DNA from: Aricia agestis
Lineage: Eukaryota > Arthropoda > Insecta > Lepidoptera > Lycaenidae
Direction: 5' to 3'
Assembly (NCBI RefSeq): GCF_905147365.1
Contig: NC_056428.1
Coordinates: forward strand, 27,744,001 to 27,808,000
DNA: 64,000 bases
The translations under genes and the position numbers were made by a program. The first letter of the stretch is position 1; each line of letters opens with the position of its first letter. Of this stretch, positions 48,101 to 60,100 are shown one piece after another. The notes beneath the pieces are model-generated. The model saw only the letters and a list, made by a program, of their open reading frames with translations, made no database searches and was not told the DNA's origin.

Positions 48101-51100
48101 ATTGTAATATCTTTTAAACAATCTTTACTTCTCCATGGGAATTACGAAAAAAGTAGATAACAATTACTATAGTTATATTATCCTGTAATCTATACATTAA
48201 TACGCGAGCGAAAAACTTTGGATCCCTTTTGACGAAAAATGCGGAAACATAGGTGATTGAAATTTTGCACAATTATAGTTTATATGGTGAAGGAGTGCAT
48301 CGAGCTGAAATTGTTTTTAAAATTATGCTTTTACCATACATTCTTTTAACAAATAAAACATTACACACACTGCAACATACACACACTGGGAGATTTTGAT
48401 TGTCAAGCCTAAACACACGAATTATACTCCTTTGTTTATGGTTGAAATCTTTTTTTTTTTTATTTATTTATTTTAAGTGAATTGAAAATGGATTGTTGTT
48501 TTTTTTATTAAATCTGAAATAGTTAATACTTTAAACGAGGACCCAAAAAAAGAAGATAATTAAATTTAAGGTCGAATTTCGACCATTGGGCGATCTCTAG
48601 TTTTATTAATTCCGCTTCATTCTTATTATACCGTTAACTTTTTAAGCCAGAAAATATCGGGCAAAGAAAGAATCGCATACGGCATATAATATGTAGTATA
48701 CTTAATTTAACAGGAAATTGTGATGTTAATCATGTTAATAGGTAAATAATCGTTTATGTAACACAACAGCTGTTTACAATACATGAGACGCCTCTGATGC
48801 ACGCGCTAGTAAAATCGTAGGAAAACTGACGATACTATTTCGTCTTTGGATGTGAAAAAAGCGCTCTACAAAAACGGTGGAGTCCCAGTCGCTTTTTTTG
48901 CTTTTTCCCTTGATTCGCGTTAATCCTTTTACTGGCATGATTTTCTTTATGTTCGTTTCTTGTTAATTCTGCGTTAATTTAGAGTTTAGACTTTAGACCC
49001 TTTCAATGTTTTATGAAAAATCCTGTGACATACCTAAAAGTTGCAATACCTAATCTACCTAATCAATATAACATTAAATTAAACAGAATTGGATTCTATT
49101 CTGTCTATTCACAGTTAAATATCGGCCAGTTGCGAGCCAATATCCGACTGGCATACTTTGACATTCGCAGTATAACGACCTTATTACTACTGAAATAAGG
49201 TGGTATCGTCTGCGACTGTACAGTGATGACGAGCCATGACGTACCGCGATGTGTCACGCTTGAATCACGAACACGATATTCTTATACGATATGTTAACGA
49301 TACGGGGAAATACCAGCAAGACCCGGTTTTAAGTCTTTCACGTGTGATTTAGATGATTTACCGCTGTGTATTCTCTGGAAATTAATTGTATATTAGAAAC
49401 ACTTAAGTTATCTATCCGGTATGATCTAGATATGAACTCTTAAGAGCTTGATAATACAGTAACTTTCCTCACTTTTACTCCATTACCGCAGAAGTGCGAT
49501 AAGCATTCAACAGCTGTTCGCTCTGCGTTCATGTAAAATATATTCTTCCGCAACGCCAATGGGCATGCAGCGTCTCTCGTTCGGTGGCGGTTCCGTAGAT
49601 GGTGGAGTTTTGACTTTCTATATTATTCTCTCAAAATGTCCTTACGCGGATCCATTAGGAATCTTGCTCCCGGTGCGCCATTTCTTTCTTGGCAGCTTCT
49701 CTTAAATTGTAAATATATTTTTTTTCCTTGAAGGCTAGCTTCACTACAAACCTTCCCGTTTCATATTGTTCATCGTATAAGTCAGAAGAATTTTCATTTC
49801 TTCTAATCAGTGTTTTAATTCTAGTTCCCAGAAACGTTTTTAAGCCTTCATCCTCTCCGTCACCTATATATTCTACATTGTTATCTTATTTTTCTGGATA
49901 TTGGAGCTACTGCATTCTGTTTGAGTTGTTTGGTATTTTTGTTTGGGTTTGTGCTTGTTTAAATTTTTAGTTATTGAGTTCACTTTTTTCACAGTTCTTC
50001 AAAGTTATATAACTATTTGACAATTTTCTTATAAACAGCGATGTTAATATAGAGTTAAAATTTTTCTAATCATTATAACAAGTTCTACGTATAGAATTAT
50101 GTGCTTCGTAAATTGAAGACGTTTATTACGGATAAAAGACGTAGCGTTTCACCATTACAAAAATTAGATCAAAACGTGCTCCGGGAGACTTTGTGTGACC
50201 GCATTTAGTGAAGCCAAAATAAAAAGTATGGCATCATACATACGACATCCCATCTCACGGTACGACGTAGTCTCGTGAAAAATCTTCCTTAACACATTCT
50301 TACTTGTATTCAATAGAATATTAAATACAAGTAAGAATGAAGACGATATAACTGAATAAAGTTATATCGTCTCGTCGTTTAAATAACTTCTTTCAAATCC
50401 GGATAATCTGATATAAACATAAAATAGTTAGAATGGAAAATAACTGTCGTTTGCGAAATAATACATATCGATGCTAGTAACAATTCAGAATGCGTAATGA
50501 ATATATCTAGGATTTGTGCAACGTAATTGTAATCAAGGCGGAAGAAAATTAAGGATTATTCAAACTTGATAAAAGATAAAGGCAATTCCTACGGAACCGT
50601 CTGCCTCCTTCATTACATTATGAAAATTTTGTTTTTTAAATAATTTTTGAAGAAACTTTTAAACTCAATTGCTAAATACTGTTAGCAATAAAGTTCAAAA
50701 GTATATGACGGTACCTACGAATAATAAAAACTAGACGGTACGTATTGTATTGTTATCTGTTGTATGTTTATCATGATCGTAAATCGCAGTAATTGAGTGA
50801 CGTATGTATAATGTATAACACGGGTAGAGTACAACTACTTGTACCTACTAATATGTATTCTGTGGTACAACGTAAAAGTCATATGTTTGAAATGCTCGTT
50901 TGCTAATATTAACAAATGAAAAATTGTTATCAGCGTTGTAGCCCTTCAAAAAATATTTACTCAGCAGATAACTCGTCCAATGTAGTCTTTGTCTGCTCAT
51001 TGACTTTTACACTTTTAGCGTCACTAAATATTATAAGGTCTTGTCTGTCTGTCTCTTCGAATTTCGTAGACTTATTAGCTTTGTCGTTCCGATGGGAATA

Positions 51101-54100
51101 TTGTGTCACAACATTGTCCTGATATTTGGAGTGATTTTGGAGCCACTTCAATGCAAATCTTTTCCTACCATATATTAATTTAGACGACGGTGTTTTTACC
51201 ACATCCAAGGCTAGTTAAATTAAGTCACATGACATTGACCGCTTAATCGATTCACAATTAAAAAATAGTCTATTGAAATGTTATCTACAATTTAAGCACC
51301 GAATATTGCATTTATTAGAGGACGCAATTTTATGTTTGTTATATGTTGGGGGGGTCAATAGAAGCTTAACCTCAAGTTTGTGAGGTCGCCACCCTTGTGG
51401 CGCCATCTTGAAAAAAGTGGTCACAACACTGTTTTCGTAATATCTCGGAAACTATACGTCTTAAAAATGTTGTAAGAACATAATTTTTTGCAAATTATTT
51501 TTCCTACAATTATGTTTATGTAACTTTTTACCCTAAATTAAGAATTTAAAAAGTTAAAAGCAAAAAAGTTAGTTTTTTTATAAGGTTTAGTTTTTTTATA
51601 AGGTTTATCATCGCTCTTTAACTTTGTTTAATACATTTTACAAAAAAATTACCTTAGGCCAACCTAGTAGATGATCTTTTGAGAAGAAGATCCCCTAATC
51701 CCCCCCGATCTCATGAAATTAATTTTCTGCGGATGCAAAGGAAACTGTGAAATCATGTGTGGCTGCAGAAAAGCGGGCCCTTTTTTTGATGCGCAGGGGC
51801 AACCCATCATGGGCAGAAAAGCAGGCATACAATGCTCTACAGTGTATTCTTACTATTCTGTAGATCATTTCAGGCCTGCTTTTCTGCAGCCACACATGCT
51901 TCCACAGTTTCCTTTGAATCTGCAGAAAATTAATTTCATGAGATCGGGATTGAGGGATCATTTTCTCAAAAGATGCTTAAATTTAAAGAGCGATAATAAA
52001 CGTTTGTAAAAAAATCTCAAATTTTTTGCTTATAACTTTTTAAATTTTTAATTTAGGGTAAAAAATTATATAATCATATTTGTAGGCAAAATAATTTGCA
52101 ACAATTTATGTTCTTACAATTTTTTTGTAAGACGTGTAGTTTCCGAGATGTCGCGAAAATAGTGTTGTCACTCTTTTTTTCAAGATGGCTGCCAGGGGAC
52201 AAGGGTGGCGACCCCACAAACTTGAGGTTAAGCTTCTATTGACCCCCCCAACATATCCCTAAAATAAAATTGCGTCCTCTACTAATTGCAAAGCAAATGT
52301 AACATTTCGGTGGACTAAAATCACATATTTTAAAAGAGTCAAACGAATCGAGAGGTCGATGATACGAAGCGGTTTCAGTTAGCGATAATTTTTTAACCTA
52401 AAGTAACCTTATCAACGTAATAGCAGGTCAAAGTATTATACTTCATATAAACACTAGACTAGTGATAATTCAATTTGGCTGGTAATATTTGTGCCTTTGT
52501 ATATCAGCTGTAGCTTTGTAGGTTTACATCATAAATTAATTTAATTTTAGTTGCCAAAACATGGTGAGAGTGTGGTTTTTATGGTTGAGTACTTATTTCA
52601 TTTGATCTTGATTTTTATTTAAGCTTGTTGTGGTCTAAAAGGTCTAACTAGTAGGTTGGGGAAAAGTCTTTTCGTATTATAGTATGTATGAACTTGTCAT
52701 AAAATCTTTTGGCCTATACCAATTGGGTATTTCAACAAGACAATTTTTTTTTGATAAATGGAAAGATCATATACTTATACTTAAGTTTTATAACAAAACA
52801 TTTTTGTTTTATTTTTTTTCGCAATAATTCAAAAGTTATTTATAAATAAAAATTGGAAGACACGCCGACAGCTCCGGCACTAACCCGAGCGCGTGTGACG
52901 TCATAATGTTTTTTTCACCACAGAACAATAAAAAAAAACATACCCGAATTGTTTAACAAACGAATGTTTTTAATTGATGCGTACATCTAAACCCAAAGCC
53001 TTAAAGGATGATGGGCGTTTTGATATACCAACTGGCTTGAGACTATATACAATGTGTCCCGACACCGGTGTCCGATCTTTTAATGTCATGATCTATGGCA
53101 TATTTTATCGACAAATTGGCCCTCAAATTATTTCTCTCTCTCACGGTTGTAAAATGGCAGCCATTTTAGTTTTTCTCGGGCTTTCACACTAATCTGACCA
53201 GTACTTCCTTATGTAAATATCCTATGAAGATAAAAAAGGTCTCATTTGATAGCTAAACTTGTGGACTACGCTTACACAGGTTGTATTAAATTTCGTGGAA
53301 TTAAACAAAGAAAAACCAAAGTTAAAGAAAAAAAAATGTGTATTTTTTAATTAATGGCTTTTTGTGAAAAATCTAGCACATTGAACTGGTTCTTTTTTGT
53401 TTTAAAAAAATAGAGGAGGTTTTTATCTTAAATAAATTCTTTACTTCAATGCTCTAAGTCAGATAGTTTAGAAGTTATAACGATTTTCCTATGAAGTATA
53501 GGTCAGATAAGTCAGATAGTTTAGAAGTTATAACGATTTTCCTATGAAGTATAGGTCAGATTAGTATGAAGCCAGAGAATATTTTTTTTCAAAAATTAGA
53601 AAAATAATATATTTGAAAGGCAATTTGTCACTAAAATATGCCATAAATCATGAGTTCGATTTTTTTGTCTCCAAATTTTGAAAAAAATTTCGTTATAACT
53701 TCTAAACTATCTGACTTAGAGCATTGAAGTAAAGAATTTATTTAGGATAAAAACCTCCTCTATCTTTTTAAGACAAAAAAAACAGTTTAATGTGCTAGAT
53801 TTTTCACAAAAAGCCATTAATTAAAAAATACACAATTTTTTTCTTAAACTTTGGTTGACATTAAAGGATCGGACACCGGTGTCGGGACACATTGTATAGT
53901 CTCAATAAAGATAAATTATACACCATTAGATAACTCTTAATGAGTAGATAAAAAAGTTATGTGGCGTCCAGTCCCCAACACTCTTGTACCTAACCAAAAA
54001 ATTACATCTTCAGTTTGAATTGCTCGAAAACATATTTCAACGCGCTAATAATCGTTAGGAAAGTTATAACTTATAACCACTATCAGATGCGTTGCTCTAA

Positions 54101-57100
54101 ACACCACAGCGGGGCTAAAATGGTCGCTTTGAAGAATCATGATATGAATCATAATATGATTCATTTTTCTAAAATCGCAAAATGCAACTCTGCTTGCAAT
54201 TCATTTCTGTATTTTTGTACTGATTTGACATTTGACAGTTTTGACAATTGATTTGCTGAATTGATTGAGAGGAATTGCTAAATGTGACCATTTTACTCTC
54301 GACTCTCGCAGGATGTAGTCATTTTATGCAACTGCATACGAGTACTAATTATTGATATCTTTATCAATTGAGTGCCTTCTCAGTATGGACCTATAATCAT
54401 AGAAAGGAAATATCTAAGGTTAGTTGGTAACCTTCTAACCGAACGTAGTTATCGTAGTCGAGTCTTGACGAAATTGTGACCTTGAAATGAAACCCTTGAC
54501 ACCAATGGTCGACGGCTTCATATCAATTATTCGGTACACTTTTTCTATACACCTATTATTCATCAACTTATCAATTTATAGGGCCTTTGTTGGTTTTTAG
54601 GGTTCCGTACCCAAAGGGTAAAAACGGGACCCTATTACTAAGACTTCGTTGTCTGTCCGTCTGTCTGTCTCCAGGCTGTATCTCAAGAACCGCTATAGCT
54701 AGACTTCTGAAATTTTTACAGATTGTGTATATCTGTTTCCGCTATAACAACAAATGCTGAAAACAAAATTAAATTAATATTTAAGGGGGCTCCCAATTCC
54801 CATACAACAAACGTGATTTTTACGGTCTTTTTCGCTCGATATCAATATTATAATGGCAACATTTAGGCATTTGAAATTTTCACAAACGCCTTAATTAGAT
54901 GTGTACTTTAATAAATAATAATAATAATAATAAAAAAAAATTTTCGTGCGCGAGTCCGACTCGCACTTGGCGGATTATTTCTGTTTAATATATATTTGAA
55001 ATTGTGTATTTCGAGCATTTGGTAGAATAATTTTGGAGATTGGTGTACTTATATCTTTTAATTTTCAAAAATCGAGCCAACATTTCTTCGATGACAGATT
55101 CGCTTCTTGTGCTTTTCCTATAATCAAGAAGATTCAATTCAGTCTCTCGTTTCTTGTTGCTGTGTGGACATTTTGCAGCTTTTTTTGTATTTATGCCTCC
55201 TATCTGTAGAGAATTTCATACAGAGAGACATACAGTCTCTTTGTGCCTTAATCTAGAAAATAACCTAAATATAGTAACTGAATATTACATATATTATTAA
55301 TGAACCAATACAAAACATTTGTCCCAACTATATATATATATAATAAAAAAATGTGACGAAAGGCTAATTAAAGTACGGGAGTCGAAGAACAATTTTTTTT
55401 ATCACTGTCAAGCAAATTTTTTGTGAGTAGCTTCATTTTGATAAGACGAACAACATTTTTATCTGCGAAAAATCTTGAAAGTGGTAGCTAACAGAGATTG
55501 AAAGGATTTCATACTTTGACTTGATGGTCCTAAAATATGGATTGTTCTATTTGTTGGACAATGTTACTCTTATATTATATAACTCTATCAATATACAAAA
55601 AATCTGCTTGTTAGGGCTCAGGCTTAGGGTTCAGTAGTCAACCAAGTTTTGTTGATAACAGAACCCTATAATGGAACCCTAACGAGCTGATTTTTTTGTA
55701 TATTGATAGATTATAATAGTCATATAATTTAAGAGTAACATTGTCCTACAAATAAAACAGTCCATATTTTAGGAATTAGGACCATCAATTCAAATTATGA
55801 AATCCTTTCTATCTCTGTTAGCTACCACTTTCAAGATTTTTCGCAGATAAAAATGTTGTTCGTCTCATCAAAATGAAGCTACTCACAAAAATTGGCATAA
55901 TGTAATAAAAAAAATTATTCTAGGGCTCCCATACTATTAGGTTTGGTCTCTACCACAGAAATATCTGCCGCTCTCTCGTACTGCTTCGGTGAAACAGGTC
56001 CATGTTCTGTTGCGGTTAAGCCTTCCATGGTTCGCCACTCTACTGCTCCATGAGTTGGGTGATCGCTTGTTTTGTTCATGACTTGTAGACCAGTGCTCTG
56101 TAGAAATCCATTATTATATTTATTGTCAATACTCAATAGACAATATCACGCTTCAATTTTATTGAACAGTTTAAACGACAATTATATTGAAGGCGCGCGA
56201 TGTTCAATATGAATCCTAGACGGTCAATAATATTATGCAATATGTGATATTGACAGTAAAATTGCTCGTCTAGGGGCCTGCTAACTCTGGGTGCGGCCGC
56301 ATCTAAGTTCAGGATATCAGTATTCAGTTCTGTATATATTATAATTATTATGTTTAGGTCTTAGGTTCTGTATTCTTGTATTTTGCTCTATGGTTTAGGA
56401 TTAGGTATTAAGAACCCCCGAGACGATCAAACGGTTTGATTCAAACCTTACGTGTTTGATGCAAATTGATGTCGGTTTGAACGGTTTGTCAAACGACACT
56501 GCACAGTTTCATTCAATACGCGCTGTCGAGTACACGTCTTGTGAATTGTGATGTAGAAGATGCTCTAGATTCTAAAACTAGGATCGCGATTTTCTTATCT
56601 TATGTTTATAACATTAATTCAGGGCCCCCGCTACCATATGTGCAATGTATGCAATGCACACGGGTGCCATCCTCTAGAGGCGCCAAAAATAAAGTCCCAA
56701 AAAATTGCCTAAAGGGGCGCCAAAATCCTTTTTTTTGCACACAGGCGCCAGTAGCCCTTGCCCTGCGTAAATGTCCTCCGTCAGAAGAGAAAAAAAAAAA
56801 GAAAAAGACTGGTCCAAACTCCAAAGAATGGTATGGAGTATGGACTAACATAATATCGTTTTACCCACGAAACAGCTTCTTTCTCTTTTTCTTCTTCATA
56901 ATCCAGCACTAAACTAAGCCAGGTTTGTTCAAACCTTCAAACGCGTCGGAACACGATCAAACGGCACGTCAAACACAACGAAAATATTAAATTTCATCAA
57001 ACATGCTTCAAACACGTAAATGTTTGACAAACCGTTCAAACAAGCTTTGTAAACCATCAAATCGGTTTGAGTCAAACAAAAATTTACGTGTTTGAGTCAA

Positions 57101-60100
57101 ACCGTTTGATCGTCTTCGGGGCCCTTTACAGTTTGACAAGGCTGTGAACGTGCAGGCGAGAAAAGGAACTAAACGCTTCTGTCATACAAAAACACATGTG
57201 TTTGACAGTTCTCTTTTACCAGCAGCGCTCCCGTCAATGTCACCCACCTTCATAATCATATAAAGCCTTGTCGAACTCATAAAGTTAATATAGGTACGGT
57301 CTAGCGGGTATATTAACTTTATGGTCGAACTTTAGGTACCGTACACGAATGTCCAAGTCGACAGGTCATCTTGAAGCTGCCTATAGATGTCATTGATATA
57401 GCAAAATTGGTACTTTTTGACAACAATGAAAGAAAAAGAATGAATATTTTAGCAGTATTTTACATTCAGTTTAAATTACTTATTTTTTCTAAAATAACGT
57501 ACACGCCCTTTTTTAGTAAGATAAATAAAATGATAATAATAAACTTTGTTTACTCAGGCTTAATGAAACTTTTCAAAATGAACTGGAAAAATTTCTCGAC
57601 CCTCTTCTCTGTGAAAAAGTTGGCCCCGAAGGAAATTTACAATAGCGTGGTATTGGAAACTTTACATAAGTATTTAGATAAAGTATTTTTATAAAATAGA
57701 TGTTACATCTGCATTATAAATTGTAGCCATACACGTAAGGCGGCTACTCATTTGCTGTGTCATTATGTCCACTCGTGACCGCCTTAGGGGTATGAATATA
57801 TACCTGACAGGCCTGAATTGAATCTTAAGGCGCTTTGCAGACGACGGAGCGGCGCGGGCTGGTCAATTTCGACGCGAACGATAGCACAAAGAGAATCCTA
57901 TATTACCAACGCACACGGCGGGCAAAGAGATCGCACCGCACTGGCGGCCCATGTCCGCGGCTGCCCGCCGTGGATCACACAAACCAGTTTACATGCAGTA
58001 ACGCAGACGGCGTGTGCTTCGTGTACCGCGGCACGGGCAGCCGCAAACATCGACGTACATACGCGGCGAAATTGACCGGCCCGCCTCGCCCTGTCGGTCG
58101 TCTGCAAAGCACCTAAAAGTAAAACAGAGCATGTAAGTTGCACAACTGTGCAGGGTTTCATGCTCACCTATAGCTTACCAGGCTGGTGTAACTGTGCTGA
58201 CGAACCTGTCAGGGCCTTATTTGTAAACATGGAATCACGTTGTTACTTCAAAGTAGCTAAATCGTATAATAATAAGCTGTTATAATATGATTTATTAGCT
58301 AATTAGGAAGTAATACTGTCCCTCATTTTCAATGAAAGTAAACTTATCGCGTAGATAATAAATAATTTAAGTATTACACAAAATTGTACCATGTACAAAG
58401 TAATTAGGTTATATACTTAATAAATAGTGTAGCTTCATTCTTGCATAAGTAGATGTTACAAGACGTAAAACCTTATGTAATCTACCTACGACCACCTTCC
58501 ATTGGCCTGTACTAGGGTGCGTGTCAATTACATTAAAGGTGACGCCGCATTAAAGTAAAAAATCGTTTTGGATATGTTTTAGATTGCTTGTTTAAATAGA
58601 AAACAAGAAATGGAAAGGGCGTAACGACAGAATGGTTTTTGTCGCATAATTTAAAAACCATAAATATATGTATATGCTTGAATTAATCTATGTACAAATG
58701 TTGGAAGGTTAAATCACTCTCCTCTGTTGGCAAAACTAGAATCCCTGTTTTTATAGAGGTCTTTTTGATTAATTATTCTATGTTATAAAAGTTGACCTAT
58801 CGTCTTATTCTATAAGACATAAGTAATTCAAAGATAAAGACATCATGAATACTGACAATGAACTTTAATTTCTTAGCTTTAGTCATTGTTGAGAAAAATT
58901 GATATCGCTGCAGCCAAATTAGCAAGGCTTTTTTTTCACCTTTTCATTGTCTCGCTTAGCACAGCGATTCAATTGGTTTATGAAAAACATAATATTCGTA
59001 AAGCGGGTCATCCTGGCTCATCTCAGGTTGAAAGCACCTTTAATTTTTAATGAGACATTGCTTTTCAATAAATTCTTAAATAAGTCGTGTTATATTTCCA
59101 GTACCTGGACATCGGAGAAGACATGAACGTGCCAGATGATTTCACTCAGAGTGAGCTGCAGTCCGGTAAATGGTGGAGGCATCTGCTGGCCGGTGGAATA
59201 GCTGGCGCCGTTAGCAGAACATGCACTGCCCCCCTAGATAGACTTAAAGTATTTTTGCAGGTAACAATCAAATCTCAAATTCTTACCATTAAAGCTGATC
59301 CCACATTTGTCAGCACCGTACGCGCCGCAATTTATTGCACACACATTCATTCGCACCACACTGTGTGCTCACAAATGTACGACCACCTTACAGCAATGTA
59401 TTAATTTCTATGAAATATCCTATTTCCATTGAAACCACTATGACTGTAATACATTATTTGCTGTTGCTCTTATTCTGTTTTTATTTTACATCCGCTCAAT
59501 TTTTTCTGTCTTTTCACTAAAGTCGAATGCATATTCGAGTTTACTGGAAGCGACATCAATGCTGTCGTGTTACTGATTACCTGCTGGATATTTTTGGTAG
59601 CAGTTATCTGTCGCTAATTTTGTTGAAAGTTGAACAATGATTGTTACAAATATTCCAAGGTCCAGTTACTCATGGCCGTCGTATATCGGTTTCAGAGTAT
59701 ATTTTTAGTTAAAAAGGCGCCGTAATTTTTGACTAATTGTGTACTTATTAAAAAAAATTACAGGTTATTTTAACCAAATTACAAGCATTAAGAATAGCGA
59801 TTATTTAAATTACGACTATTACCCAAAAAAAAGTTGACGTATTTCGATTAATTATGCAAATTATTAACTTGGATATATTTTTTTATTTTCAGGTTAATCC
59901 TACTAGAGAAAATATGACTAAGTGCTTAGCTAAAATGATAAGCGAGGGTGGTATCAGTGGGCTGTGGCGGGGGAACGGTATTAATGTTATAAAGATAGCC
60001 CCCGAGTCCGCACTCAAGTTCGCCGCGTACGAGCAAGTCAAGAAATTAATAAAGGGCGAGAAGAGAAACCAGCCTCTCGAAATATACGAGCGATTCGTGG

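Noticed and set aside
52656..52690. GTTGGGGAAAAGTCTTTTCG as a mariner terminus
   Set aside because: Resembles known mariner-type ends, but no inverted partner or transposase was found nearby.
54912..54933. CRISPR-like or regulatory repeat
   Set aside because: A plain AAT microsatellite inside a known interspersed repeat; no CRISPR arrays are expected or seen in this nuclear DNA.
56541..56912. 123-codon frame
   Set aside because: Spans MITE and inserted repeat, includes a poly-lysine run from an A-rich tract.
57371..57694. 107-codon frame MKLPIDVIDIAKLVLF...
   Set aside because: Open and somewhat protein-like, but no domain recognised and no splice or promoter context; left as a remark.
57818..58167. 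Overlapping open frames on both strands of a GC-rich block
   Set aside because: Explained by the GC-rich TAA-flanked MITE with few stop codons by composition.
59260..59404. Read-through of exon D (frame stays open into the intron)
   Set aside because: GTAACA donor at 59261 and the in-phase continuation at 59893 give the conserved carrier sequence; the read-through does not.
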